From Lepidurus packardi (taxonomy: Eukaryota > Arthropoda > Branchiopoda > Notostraca > Triopsidae): DNA of 64,000 nt. Every line of letters starts with the position of its first letter. Within the stretch, counting starts at the first letter, position 1. The translations under genes were made by a program, and so were the position numbers. This document shows, in pieces, positions 32,671-46,200 of the stretch. Under the pieces are notes generated by a model. It saw nothing but the letters and a program-made list of their open reading frames with translations, made no database searches and was not told the DNA's origin. The stretch spans positions 4,588,001 through 4,652,000 of the forward strand of contig JAKZAN010000005.1 in the NCBI GenBank assembly GCA_023053545.1. The letters are read 5' to 3'.

Positions 32671-34462
32671 AAACTGGAGTGCGTAACATTATCTCCCTAA
32701 CAACATCAGAGGAGAGTCTGACGTCGCAGGAAAATAAAATAGATTAATCCGAGGAGCAAAAAAATTTTAAGAGGAAGAAATGAGATGAGCTCGCAAATGC
32801 TGTTAGAAGATACAGAAGCCTAGCGTGGACAGCAAACTGCGGCAGTTTCTAAGGAACGACAATGGCAATGCCATTGAGAGCTTATTGCAATAGAGCTCCC
32901 TTACAAGATGAGGAAAGAGCTTCAAACAGATTGTGGAATTTTTGACACACCGATGATGCTCTTAACAGACCCCTTTCTCCCCCTTTTGCGTGAAGTTTCC
33001 CCACGTTTTAACGACATTCTTAAGGATGTTTTCCCAAACTTTACGCCTTTTAGTCCTCCTTCTTTTAGCCGTTCGAGTCCACTAAACTCCATCGATAATA
33101 TCAACAAACAAAAGTTCACGTGCCTTCGAGTGGGACCGGGCAAAACAGAAAGGGGGGGAAGAGAGAGAAATAGCGAGGGGATTTTAATGCTTAAACGCGA
33201 CCCGCTCGTTCTTGGGATAAATTGTTGCCCCAATGTTGGCGAACACCAGCAGAAAAAAAAGAAGCGTACAAAGATTTTGACCTTTTTGTTCTTTTACCTT
33301 GTAGTAGGTATGGTGCGAATCCTAGAACAAACGGGCTGCCACTTTGCACGTGCGACTGCGAAATATTCCCAGTAGAAACGACAGTTTGAGGCGCCTTTCA
33401 CCGAAAGGGAGCGGAGGACGCTCCCAATCGACGCACTGCTGAATCGTGCGCGGTTTTTCGTTACATTGATGCTGTAGCCCTCTTGCTAGGCGAGTTGGGT
33501 AACCGGTGATCGTCCGTCTTCTTCGCAAAGCGGCTCCCCTCAACGACGCGGGCGCAGACTCCCTTGGAACGTACGCGCAACCACGTCTTGCCATGCTGGA
33601 AGAATAGGTAACGCAGAGAACGAGGCCTTTTTGCTGTCAAGAAAAAAAGGGTGTTAAAAAGATAATGACCCCCTTTTACACCACCCACCCCCCTCCCATT
33701 TAATAAGTCGCTTCCAAAAGCTTGCACAAATTGTGTAATTAAATCGTGTGAATTATACCTCACTTTAATGGTCGTTGCAAAATGACGTGACAGTCGCATG
33801 CTATATGCTAAGTGTGCTGGACGTTGTCAATCTTCAGTTGGGGCAGTTGGGATAACATCGCTTTGCGTTTCCTGTATAGCGCGAACTCGACAAGCGTGAA
33901 AAGATAGCCATATTCCCTATGGGCGCCTGATGCAGCCCGGTGGGAGCGTATTGGGGACGTGAGGAAATTTAGGCACGGTATTGTTATCTAGCTCACGCCA
34001 GGCTAACAGCGCTAACGCTAACAAGACGGCAAGATAGAGGGATATGATTGGTCCTAATAACGATTTCCAACTTTCCAAGAGAATAATCACTCTGTAATAA
34101 ACGACTGAAAAAAATGGGAAGAGAGCTTTGCCTTGCGGTAGGAGTGTGTATTCCTATAAATTACTCAGGTTAGTCAAGAAAAAAATTCAAACCATTGGCC
34201 AAAAACGAGATTAAAATTTCATCAAATAAAAACTTCCACAATCATGTAAATGGGTTAATAAATTACGTCTCTTGTGTAAATAGCACCTGATATGAAAATT
34301 CGTTCATCATCAAAAAACAGAAACAAGAGTATGTTTGCCGCTTGAGTTAGTAGCAAAGCAGAGATACATAATGTTGCGTTAAGATTCTAGGTCATGGATT
34401 TGATCCTAATTGCATAGTGTTGCTCTTCGTTAAACTGCTATCTTTTAAATTCAGAATGGCCG

Positions 34463-35400
34463 TTACATGCTCGAAGTTAAACGAGTTCTCATTTCAACAG
34501 GAGCATTGAATTCCATACGATCCCTGTCCCGAAGCTCTTGATAGAAACTGAGCACGACTACCCAGAAGTACAGCATAATCACTGTGAAACGAAAAACCGA
34601 ATAAAGACAACATAAAATAAAGCAAAAGAGCACAATTTTTACCCTGCAAGTTTTTTACGAGGTCACACGATCTTACCAAACAACCTCATATTGAAAGCAT
34701 TAGGCAAAAAGACGTTGACTTACCGATTTCTATAAGGCAGAAGATGAGAATCGCAATAGCCGAACCGAAACTCACGTAAATCATGGTCAAAACTGTGCCC
34801 AGTATTACCAAAATAATATCAATAATGCCCAAGACCAGCCATGGAATTAAAAAGAAACGGCGACCCTATAAAAGACAGGAAAGTGGTATCAACGTCTAAA
34901 AGAAGCCATAAGAAAAAGTTAGTTTACTTTGACGGCGCCATAGATCATGAATCCTGAGAAGAGAGCTGCTATCAGCATAGCCACGATAGCCAAGATGAAG
35001 ACAAACTTGCTGTAGGCTATGACCCAGGATCGTTGTTAGTACGAAATTTCTGTTTATGCCATTTTATAGCTAATCGATCTTACCATCGACAAGATATTTC
35101 TCCAAGTCCTCCAACTCGCTCTTTTGCTCTTCCTGAGTTTTGTGTTTGTTACCCTGTGCGGTAGTTGGGTCAATGGCAGAGGTTAATATTCGCACAACAG
35201 CATGGGCTACATCTTCAACGAAAGCTAAACCCAACGCCAACGTAATTATAGACGTCAAAGCACCAGTCTGCAATGAAAAAAACGAGGCAATTAGTATTCT
35301 TTCTGGTTAGAACATAAACACTTACAAAGCCAAGGAAGCCTAATGTAATGGTTCCTCTTCTCAGGCCAAAGAAACAGCAGCAGTTTCTTAGCACGGGCAT
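34463..35400 (-). CDS. Four-pass membrane protein, LAPTM4/DUF4728-like
   Basis: Five exons (35400-35326, 35267-35084, 35016-34928, 34865-34724, 34581-34463) join in frame to 202 residues. The N-terminus M-P-V-L-R-N-C-C-C-F-F-G-L-R-R-G-T resembles the Cys-rich start plus R-x-G-T motif of the LAPTM4-type and insect DUF4728 four-pass proteins. Membrane segments lie at ~16-41, 90-115, 121-148 and 150-175. A ~45-residue charged loop between the first two contains KTQEEQKSELEDLEKY. The short C-terminal tail is polar. By family analogy it sits in endosomal or lysosomal membranes; no activity can be assigned. Introns are 51-142 nt. There are no close neighbours. The family call is by motif resemblance, so treat it as moderate. 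Confidence 0.85.
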
Positions 35401-38400
35401 TGCAAGCCGGATTGCAAACGTCTACTTGGTAATAGTGTTCAGGTGCTATTTGCTACTTCTGTAAGGCACGAAATGGAAGCCAACAGTTTGAAGAGTCCAA
35501 AAAATCCTCCCAATAAACAGGGAAGTGGCTCCTAATACAGTAAATACAGGGGGGAAAAATCCCTTAGAAATTGGCACGTAAGCAAGCTTGGTAGAAGAAC
35601 CTTATGGGTGGATTCTGAATTTGTAAAATTAGTTAATTAAGAATGATACGGTTCACAAATCACTAGCAGATTTGTAACAAACCAAACTGATTATATTGCA
35701 AATGCGTAGCAGAACTTAACCTACCAGTTAAAGAACACAAATACGTTTTGAGGAGAATTTTCTAGTTTAAGAGCCAGGTGTCTATTTCTATTTTGATCAG
35801 CACCAGTAAACCGTGCCCATGGCACACGTTTGACTCCGCCTTTCTACTTCCTACTCAATTCAAAGGCCATCGCCTTTCCCTTTTGCTCATACGACACTTG
35901 TCTTTTCTCCTTTGTCATAGCGCTGCTAATTGACACTGACATAGAATTCGACTGTCGTGTTTTTTTTTTGTGAGCACCATATCAAAGGAAACGGATGCCT
36001 CTCATCGGACTATGAAATCCAGCTGTCGTACCGTATAACCATGCGAAACGGATGTCAACTAAATGGCCCAACTGCCATGGTCTAATATAATTATGCAAGG
36101 TAACCACCGGCTTGTGCTTGAGCAACCGAAGCTTGAAATATACAGGTCACTTTTTGGTCAACAGTAGAGCAGACCCAGGATCCACAAATGATCACGAGGT
36201 TTATATGTGCACTTGCTCAAAGAGCTTTACATCGCAACCCAAAAAACCGCGACAACATGGATTTTTTACAATAACTTCCCATCTTACAATATTTAGCGTC
36301 ACCAGTCAGAAATGAAAGGAAATCTAATGTTTCGACCTTGTTTCCCATTCAACTTCATTCCTTTCTTTGCAGTTATTTGTAAACCCCTCGGGCAGCGGAG
36401 CAAGCAATACAACAAAACAGCCAATCTACAGAAATAAATAACAAGAGGGGGATTCTTAAGAGTTACAGCTTTATTAAAGTATAAGAGACGTACTAACGTT
36501 AGTAAAAGCGTTAAGGTTTTAAGCAGGTTCCGCTCTTAATATACGGGGATATTTACTACATATATACTATTTAACTACAGTATATACGGTATAACTACTA
36601 CAGATTTATCCGTTGTTAGGCACTAAATCCAGGGAATTAAGCTCGGTTGCGTTGCATTATGCATGCGCCTTTTAATTACCACGGATATAGTAAGCTTGAA
36701 CTAAGAACAAGCATAAAGGTTCCAAGTTTGAATTTTATTAGAACGTTAAAGAACAAGCTCACTGAGCCCCATCATCAGGATTTTGATTTCCGGTACCTTT
36801 AAACTACAAGTTTCTGCTTCCTTATTACTCATTACATACTGTATGCATGTATTATATTATCAGTGAATATGTTAGGACAATTACGGTATAGGCGATCTAT
36901 CTAGCTAAAAGACCCATATACAACTCAGAATTCATTCATAATATAAAACTCTAAATTCATTATCCAACAGATGGTTCGAAACCACAAAAACTTTTTACTT
37001 GTATACCTGTTAACCAGAAAGCTTCCAAACTGATTCTACCCGCTACATCTGGCAACAGATTGCGCTACTTCCATGTACCCTCTCTATACTCCTTCAGTAT
37101 ATTTATGATAATCAGACATGAATAGCGACGTTTCTGTCGTTGATTAAAACACCAAATTCTATACGTTTTTAGCTCCAACGCTAAAAGCATTGCTTGTGCT
37201 CCAATTTTCTCTCTTTTCCTTTCAATCGTGTTGCCTAAGCTAATATCCATGATTATACGCCCCGCCTACCCAGCATGATGTTATTGCTAATTCAAGTAAG
37301 CTTTGGTATATTTAAAATAAAAGGGACGCTTGTGATATTGGGATTTACACCTTCATCGCTTCAATGCGCCGACGCTGTCGGGAACGCACGAAACGACGTT
37401 CTGACGGTTTTCTAACGTTCTTCGCCCCAGGCCAAGCAAAAGCATTCACTTGCCTTTAGTCCTCGTGGAGATGCTCTTTGCAAGACACCTTATGCAAAGT
37501 ATGTGACATACGGACCAAACTCAGCCGACAAGTTATAAACTGGTTCGGACCCCCTTTTTGCAAGCCAAGGTCAGCTTACGAGTTATTTGCTCCAGCAACA
37601 GCAAAAGTAAATCAGTAAAAAGAAAGTGCTGGTGAAATCCTCCGATTTAAAGGCCGTAGTCGAGTTCCGCATAATTACGGCTCGCGTTCCACGAATAATC
37701 ACACGGGTCACTTGATTCCAGACCTTCGTAATTCATGACGAAAGCTATTAAAGAGGACGTGCGCGTAAGTATTATAGGATCATTGTTCATCTCTTGTCCT
37801 AACTGTGTTCCAAGATAAACAAAGTTATCGGACACCAGGGAGTTGACCTCCGTCGTTTTACTCCTTGATAAAGGTTCTCGAAACTTGTCTTGGTCTCCTT
37901 TGCGTCCCTTTGCCATAGTAAACTGTTTTGCCAGGAAAGCTGAGAGCTTCTGGACCCAAACACGGAAAACCTCAAACTTCGGAACCACAATTTACCTGCC
38001 CCATTTTGTGGAGTTTTGTTCCGCTTATCTTCCGCGACGGACTCGCAATCTTAATATAGGACATAGATTACTGCGAGGAAAATATCATAAGTGTGGGGGA
38101 AAAAGCTGTGAAAATCCCTCAGCCGACTTGTTTATAACGAAGAGTGTGTCTGCGAGCTGTTGCTAGCGTAACTTTGGGTGTTTGGGGACAGAATCCAGGA
38201 AACAAGTTAGTTCTGGTCCATATTCAGTTCTCCGACCGAAACTCAATTCCAGTTGGAGATTTCTGTTGCTGCAGAGATCTATACGGTGTTGTAGTTTGTG
38301 CATAGTGGCAGCAAAGCGCGTTCGCCACTCTCCCTAGTTGTTCTTAACGATTCCGTGACTTGGCAAAGCAAAAGATATAACTTGGTTCTTTGGCTTCCTA

Positions 38401-38675
38401 CAACATTTGGGTCTCCCTCCTCCCCTTCCTCACGGAAGACCCGAGATGAACACAGTTCTTCGTCTGTACCCTTAACTTTTGGCCGCAATCTCAAGTGAAA
38501 CGCCAAGTAAGTCCCATTTTCTCTTCGCCTAAATAGTTTTCTTTGCACTCACCAAGAAAATGCCCAGTTATCTATTCACTTGATCTTATTTTTTTCTAAA
38601 ATATTAGCGCAATCATTCACAGCAAAAGCCAACACTTACTCGAAGTTGAATTTAAGCTGCATTATTTATGTTATG

Positions 38676-38880
38676 CCTATATGAGATTCCCTTCTCGCTC
38701 TTACCATTTTTCTGGGGGGAGGGTATTCTTGAATTTAAATTTTAGTATTAGTATATGGCCTATATGACATGCCACCTACCCCCATCATTTTTTAGGGGGG
38801 GGGGAATTTAATTTGTATTAGTTTATTATTAATTAAACCTATATGAGATCCCCACCATCGCCACTTTTTTTGGGAGGTGT
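38676..38880 (+). repeat. Degenerate tandem repeat, about 80 bp x 2.6
   Basis: Units start at 38676, 38759 and 38838 with CCTATATGASAT. Each continues to a CCAC/CCATC stretch, a T-run followed by a G-run, and an AATTTAA/TTAGTATTAG tail. The unit end joins directly to the next start. Confidence 0.75.
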
Positions 38881-41451
38881 TCGGGTGTTCTTTATGTTCT
38901 AGCCTTGTGTCACAGTGGGGATACCTTTATGCAACAGAGAGTATATTTTGGAAGACAATCGTAAGAATTTTCAGGAAATAAATGACTCAAGGATGTCGTC
39001 GTTAATACGAGGCAAAAAGAGATAGCGGAACAACATGATGGTTAGGTCGTTTTCTGTTATAATTCTCACCCGGGAAAAAAATCGAAGGAGAAAGACTCAA
39101 GAAAAGAATCCTACAAAATACGCCTCGCATCTGACGCGCTTCATTACCCCAAACTCGGATCTTTTTTTACTTGCTCTAGGAGATGGTGTGAGCTATCTAA
39201 AGATGAATCTTCGCTTAGCACAGACGAAGAAAAATAAGACCGAAAGTAAATCTGTCGTTTTCGCGGAACCCATAGAGATCAATTTTACCCATTTAATATT
39301 CGTTTTTTTCCTTTACTTAGAAGGGAGGAAGAGTGATGCCAGGCATTTTTTTTTTTATAAAAACCCAGCTTTTTCCTTGGTGACAATGTTACTCGAGCCT
39401 GTAATTCAAGTGAAATTGAAAAACTGTGTGGAAGCAAACTGAGAGAGAGAAGAAAACGTTTAAGTTGATGAAGCTTCGTGTAGTCTTAACATTGACAGCC
39501 TTCTTTCGAACGCGGGAAAGACGGACTTGCGTATTTATGGCTGCTCCGGGGGGAAGCTTTAGCGTAATATAAGATTGTGCGATACTTGCGTCGATTCGGC
39601 GCTTAAATTATATGAAGGAAATCCCGCCGAGCTTGTCGGTTGTCACTTGTAAGGGTTGTCTGCTAGCCTTTATACTTTTGTGCTCCTTTTCTTCTCGGAG
39701 ATCCCTGACGAGGGAGACCGAGACTTGCTAGTACTTCCTTCCGGGGTAAGTACGAGCACACGAGATTATGACTGCACAAAGAGAAAGAGAGAAAGTACCC
39801 TGCAAATCGCTCATTGAACCAAGTACACCTTAAATCTTCCGCTGTCTCGTTTATCGTCACTTGAGGGACCTGGGTAATGAGACATTTGCTTAGAATCTAG
39901 GAATGTCTTTGAAAGAGATTACGTCTCAATTTTATAAGTTAGCGTTTACTCAGATGAATCTGAAACGATATTACTCTTGAGTGTATTAGCGGTAGAGCTG
40001 AGCAACGATGCACACTTGCGCTGCAGGTAAGAAAGAAAAAAGAAAAAAATTAAGTTAGGCCGACCAACTTAGCGATTGCCTGTTCTTTGCTATGTTGAAG
40101 CTTTACGTGTGGAATTATTTCTTAAGAGTTTATTGTGGTTTTTGGCGCGTTTGAGGAAGGTTATGGGGGTATATTCTTTGTTTCGCTGCGTCTCGACTCA
40201 CTTCAAACGAATCCCAGAACTTTAGCAGCCCTGGAACTTTCGTATTTCTTTAGGCTTCAGCTGCGAACCTTCTCTTGAACTATGCGAAGAAAAGTAGCCA
40301 CTAAACTGCTTAATTAGTGCTGAATTTCTCGTATAACCCAGCAAGACGAACCCTGGTTCTGACCTTCCTCTCCTACAAATACAAGCTCTAGGGAGTCAAA
40401 AAGCAATCGGAAGTATATCAGCGAGAAAGGTAATTCTGCATTCCTGCCGAGAATTCTCGGAAATGGTTGGCCTATATAACGACAGAACCTCGTTAAAAAA
40501 AAGAGCCAAAAATGAAAAAGAACATACTAGGAAACTATTTTATTACATCCCAGACATGTGAGTACTAATGTTTGATTTGCCCGACATTTAAAAATCAATT
40601 TATGCTTGAACTTGACCTAGGATACCAGGCCAGCTAGTTTCTTTTCATTGATTAGAAATTAGTCGGGTAGTATACCTTCTCAACCACCATACCGTTATAC
40701 CCTAAGTGAGTTTGTCAGTTATTTTTCATTTTTTTTCTTTTTTCTTGGAGTGCTGAAATGATTATACTAATACTCGTAATTCATTTCCGTGTATGAGCAT
40801 TGTAGTGTATTTACTTGTAGCTAGAGCAGGCTCGAAAAATAGAAAGGAGAAGGAGAAAAGCCAGCTCGATAAAACGACTTCTTGGCGGATTACACGAGCA
40901 GTATAATTTCCCACGTGGGTGCACGACACACTTCGGTCTGCCTCCCCCCGAAAGCTTGATGAATTTAACGTAGCAAAGTCACCAGGGCTTTTTTTCTTCT
41001 TCTTATTCTCCGAGAAAGGAAGAAACTTGTCAACAGCACAAAGTTTTCCTTTCGAGGACTTGAAAGGAAGAATAAGAAAACCTTGATTACTCTTTTACAC
41101 CGCTTTTACTAGCCCCTTACCCAATTTTTCCTTAGCTGGACAGGTCGCATAGCTGGAAGTCAAGTGATATGTGATTTCCTTAGCTGTTCACACGCCAAGA
41201 GAAGAATTCACTGCATCGCCCCCCCCCCCCCCTTTTTATCTACAGTCTATTTTGCTTTGCGCACAGGGCTTTTGTCTGCAACGAGTCCTTTTTCAATGAG
41301 AAATACCGATGAAAAATTGTGGGATTGACAGGTTGGAAATTGGCAAGGGAAAAATCAATTGGAAAACGAGTCGCAGGGTTCGTGACAAATTTTCCTCCTC
41401 CTTGCCCCACGCCACATTTGCGTCACATCTAAACACACGTACTGTACACAT

Positions 41452-41471
41452 ACACACACACACACACACAC
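41452..41471 (+). repeat. CA microsatellite
   Basis: Ten uninterrupted AC dinucleotides, preceded by an imperfect ACAC stretch. Confidence 0.9.
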
Positions 41472-42612
41472 GAGTTGCCGTGTGTCCTTTGCTCCTTTTG
41501 CGTGATGTCTGCTATTCATTTTTCATCCATCACTGGGCACGCCAAGACTCCCAGCGATGATGGAAAGAATCAGATACGGATCCTAAAGAGAAACATTAAT
41601 ACATCAAGGAGCACTATTGGAGACTGGTGTGCAAAACCATTGAGAGGACCCACGTGATCCCTTTATATAAAAAACGGAAAAAAGGAAACATGTGTTAAGG
41701 ATAAAGACGGTCCTGTTCTTTCACTTTTGACAAACTCTTGTTTTTTCTTGTCTTTTTCTCCTTTCACTCTCGTTCTCGCTCGCTGTCTCTTTCTCCTGTC
41801 GCTTAGCCAAGCAAATAAAATAACGAGCTCCTATTCGGTTGTGTATCGGTGAGTCTTTAATGGTACATGCATGAATTCGCTGTACTACATCTGCTATTGG
41901 CCCTTAAAAGTTCTGCCAGACTTGCAGGACTGAAAAGAAATTCCTTTTCCTGACCCTGTCAATGGGCCTTCGCTCCATTAGATACCTGATCAAGCCCGGT
42001 ATGGTAGTGGGACAAAATACATTTCGCGCCAAGTACAAGCCACGGCTCGCGGGGCTTATGGAGTCTTCTCCGCATGTAAGAGATAAAGAGAGAAAATTTC
42101 CTCCTGTTACCAGGAAAAATCAATCAGTGGCCAACTACGATCGTAATAAAGCTATATTGAAAGAAGGAGGGAGAGCATAGCGGGATCGGAAACCGAGAGT
42201 CCTTTCGACTTTGTAAAGTAGTCTTGCCACATACCCTCTTTCATGGATTAAAGTGAATAGAAGGGGGCCCAAAACTACTTGCACGAATTATGTTGACAAC
42301 CACTTGATGTTGGCGTCAGGCCAGGCACAAGATGGTGAGTGCAGTTTTTTTTTCTTTCTTTTTTATATCCTTTCTTTTTCACAGCTCTACGGGCTCCCCC
42401 CCCCCTGGTAGCTAAAGAAGAGCGTAAGGGACACACTATTGGACAATAGCTATATGCAAAAAGAACTGATCGATCCCAGTAGCTCTATTTTCTATTCCCC
42501 CAGCTTATATAAACCAGACTCACTCGAGTAAGAAGAAGAGAATCCTGGTTGGGAGAAGAACGAAAAAAAAAAAACAACTTGCCTATATTCGCTTCTTTTG
42601 AGGTTAGCAAAT

Positions 42613-43256
42613 GACAATAGCCACACAAGAAAACACGAATACCTACTGAGATGTTGGTAAGTGCTTGTAGTCTCCATTACGCCGATAACGAGACGCTTTG
42701 TTTCAAATTTGTGTGACTGTAGTTATTGTAGTGCAGTAGTTATTGACATTCAAACGTTGGGTCGTGACGTCCTAAACGTACCATGGCGTGATCTTGTTAC
42801 TATGGTTACTATTTACTTTCCTGACCTAAACAAAAAAGCAAAGCAGATAATAAACAAAGTCTCTGTAAATTCAAAGTGGGTGACACGTCTCTGACGCTAG
42901 AAAGCTCCGTGATCCTATTTTTCAAAATTTCTTTCTTTTATAGCTTAATTAATAGTTCACACCTGATTGTAAGAAAAATGTTAGTTGAGACTAGATTTTT
43001 TACTTTACTTTTTTAGACAAAGATTTTGTTATTATGGTTATTATTTACTTTCCTGACAAAAGAAAACGGAAAGCAAATAGTTAACAAAGTCAAATCAAAA
43101 TGAGTGACACGTCTCTGACGTTAGAAAGCTTCGTGATCAAATTTATTTCTTTAATAACTTGATTCATACTTCACACCGGATTGAAAGAAAGTCAGTAGAA
43201 ACTAGATTTTTCTCTCTATTTTTTAGACGAAGGTTTTGGAGTGGTTGCTATTGCCC
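42613..43256 (+). mobile_element. MITE family 2, copy 2, with internal duplication
   Basis: A 644-bp relative of the element at 29358. The left end GACAATAGCCACA and right end GGGCAATAGCAACC (reverse complement) delimit it, and central CATTCAAA, TGACGTCC and CGTACCATGGCGT blocks match copy 1. The right half is present twice, which accounts for the extra length. No clear target duplication. Confidence 0.7.
42792..43224 (+). repeat. Tandem duplication inside the MITE
   Basis: Two units of about 210-225 bp begin near 42792 and 43018. They share TTTGTTANTATGGTTA, TTTACTTTCCTGAC, GTGACACGTCTCTGACG, TTCACACC and a CTAGATTTTT…TTTTTTAGAC end. Each corresponds to the right half of copy 1. Confidence 0.85.
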
Positions 43257-46200
43257 GTTTCAAGTGTATAGCTATATCTCCTAGCTGGCAAATATCACAG
43301 CTCTCAGTGCACGGGCCGATTTCTGAAGACCTTCAAGGTATTGTAATACACTAAGGCAGTTCCAGATACCTAAATTTTTAGACAGCATTCGTCCGCAATG
43401 AAGAATTCTCTATATACTTCCTTGCTGTTTCTTATTCTCCTCAGAATGGCTCCATAGATCTGTCTGCGAAGGTGTTTTTTTAAAAAGCTGAGCCATACTT
43501 TTGTATTGTTGCGAAATATTCCAAGCCCTGACGTGACGATTTTCAAGCACAAAAACAATCAACCGGAAGACCAGGTACATGTTAAAATAACTTGGCGTGG
43601 TAAAAAGGCATTACAAAATAGGATTTAGCGAAAGATTTACCGTCCTGGGAACACAAGTTTAGACTCGAAACGGTATGACAGTGAAAAGGAAGCTTGCTAA
43701 ATTCCCATATCCTGTCTTCAAGCCTTTTCCTCCACAGACGTTGATTAAAACTCGCTGGCAGTGTCCCCTTTTTTCAAGTCTGGTTGGAAGACAATGTCAA
43801 AATCATGAACGACAAGAACGACTCTCTGCAATAAATTCATTCTTTTGCAAGGTTCTATATTGCATTCAGTGCAATGTGCAGAAGCAATATTGTGACAGCT
43901 TGCAAAAGCTTTTACAGAAAGGGGAATAAAATCTTCTAACGAAGAGAGCAGGGGAATCAAGACAGGAAAACGCACGAGTCGAGAAGTTTGTTCCGTGCAT
44001 GCAAGAGGAGCCTCAAATTTTTAGCCAAAAATCTGCTGTCGACCCACGACCCGTGAGCTATTGATTTCTGCACATGGAAACACAATCGTAAAACCAGCCA
44101 CCCAAAACTCAGGAAAAGGGGAAATCAATCCAGATTGGAAAGGTTTTCGTCAGCCATTGCTCGCCTTTAGCCCTTAGTCGTTTTCCCTTCTCCCCTTTTG
44201 TTCTTGGAGTCTTTTGCAATCCAAACTTTCTCACACGTTCATAATACTCGCCAAAAGCATGATATTCTAGCGTATGGATAGAAAAGCGCGCACTTGGAAC
44301 AAATTCCAAAAATTGAAATAGCGTCTGTTTCCTCGTTCTGCGAAAATTTCGTGTGCAATGTGCGTCCCTTATCTTCACAGTATGGGTCCGTTTCGTTTCG
44401 TTTCACTTTTGCTTTAAAGGACAATCGAAGAGACTAGAGCAAAAATAAACGAAGTCTACGAAGGCGATGGGGGGTGATTGGTTGCCATGGAGTTAAATGG
44501 CGACTGATGAGCTAAACAGAGTTTTTCAATCTTTTCTCTTACACCCTTCCGGAAATGTCTAACTTTATTACATCTTGAGTAGCCCGCCCAGCTTTATGTG
44601 CATATGAGAGTGAGCCGGGATACTGGGAACGTTACTTCGATCAAAAGACTAATGTAAGGACAAAATTGAGTTCCGTATCGGCGCCGTACGTGGGACTCTA
44701 TGGCCCTTACTAGCTTTTTTTCGTCACTTTCCACACCCAGAAGGTAAACACGGTTGTTGCATCTTCTTTCTAGTTTACATTGAAATAAATAAAAATAATT
44801 CGTACCCTTTGTGCCCATAAAACGATTGTAATACAATAATGGTAATCTACACGAAATTGTGATATTACAAAATAAAAGCTCCATTTGGAGGTAACTCATT
44901 GTTGAGAATTCTAGAATTACAAACAACATGGGTTACTTTTAGGGAATTGTAACAAAATGACACGTATTTATTGTAAAATTACAATCATTTTTCAATTTAG
45001 TTCCTTCTGTGCGCTTGAGCTTTTCAAGGAGGGTTGATGGTGTTGTTCTTCGCAGGAATATTGTGGACAATCTTTAGGACATACGCGCAAAAAAGAAGTC
45101 ACGGAATAGTACTTGAAACTAATGGTCATCTTTCTCTCCTGTGAAATACAAAAGCGTACGGATAATAAACAGGAAATAGTCGGTGTTTTATATAAGTAAC
45201 AGCTTAAGGAGACATTTCAGCCTCCTGTCATAAACCAGAAGAAGCATTGAAACCCTAAAATAAGAAAAGAAATTACTTCTGCAGGGGCTTCCTGGGAGGG
45301 GCATATGCGTTTTAATTGATTATAACTCTTGGCACGTAAAAAGAAATTGGTCAGGGTTTTCCAACACGCGAGAACCGTAAAAAGGACCTCAGGTGCGCTA
45401 GTAAGCTTTTTCTTCCGTTTCTTGTTTCTTTTGTTGGTGACCATAAATCAACTCTTTGTTTAACCTCATTCAAACCAACCAAATTATACCATTTGGAAGT
45501 CGAATCGATCAGAAACTTTCAAGGGGAAATCTTTGAATAATTTAGCTTAATTAAGCTCATTTCGTTTTGGAAAGTGTAACTTCCGTGGATGAGATAGAAA
45601 CCGCCTTTTCAAAGTTGGAGGAAGACCCGTTTCCTGCTTTTTTAATGGTAAAAGAAGAAAAAATTAAATTAGAAGGAGCTATAAGGTGTGCCTCATTAGG
45701 CAATTTCTTTTGAAAGTTGTCCCTAATATGTTCGATAAAGAAAACCTTCATCGCCGCCCCACCTCCCCCCAATCCCCATGTGCTAAAGCTCTCACAACAA
45801 CTCACAGGTGCGATACCAGACATGAGACACCAAAAGAATAGAACGGAATAAATTTTGAGGAAAAAAGAAAAGGAAATCCTATCGCTTATGCACACACCAA
45901 TGTAATAGCAAGCGAATTGAACTTCAAATAGAAAACCGCCTAAACCTATTCTAATCTATTCTTCGCTTTTTTCTTTCTCTTTTGCTCCCAAAATTCATTT
46001 ATAATGCGACTCGAAAGCTTCCTTTTAAAGCAATATAGCAGCGGGAACGCGTTGCGGAAACGGGAATGAAACTAAGTGTATGCAAAATAAAAAAAAACCC
46101 AACGAAACGAACCAATGAGGAGTATTTCTTCTTCAAGGAAAGGCTCAAACATATAAAAAAAAGTCGGGCGTTTTTTTATTAACTGTTGTATAGTTCCGGA

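Larger units (their letters stand above)
29748..34462. other. Intergenic; no gene recognised
   Basis: Only short or competing ORFs. It contains an 18-bp perfect GC palindrome (30288-30305) and a hairpin cluster (32611-32670). A 155-codon ORF at 32908-33375 has a competing 103-codon antisense frame and no known domain. Confidence 0.45.
35401..42612. other. Intergenic; no gene recognised
   Basis: No recognised exon. It holds a degenerate 80-bp tandem repeat (38676-38880), a CA microsatellite (41452-41471) and a C homopolymer near 41219-41232. Confidence 0.45.

Noticed and set aside
32908..33375. 155-codon plus-strand frame
   Set aside because: A 103-codon antisense frame overlaps it, it is low in conserved-looking features, and it has no splice partners.
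36960..36990. GGTTCGAAACC resembling a tRNA B box
   Set aside because: No A box, acceptor stem or cloverleaf can be formed around it.
43287..43310. TATCACAGC sequence resembling the miR-2/13 family
   Set aside because: Only the seed matches and the flanks do not form a pre-miRNA hairpin.
45557..45895. 112-codon minus-strand frame that looks like a secreted prohormone
   Set aside because: The first codon is GTG, not ATG; from the first ATG the hydrophobic signal is mostly lost, and no processing sites or cysteine pattern are visible.
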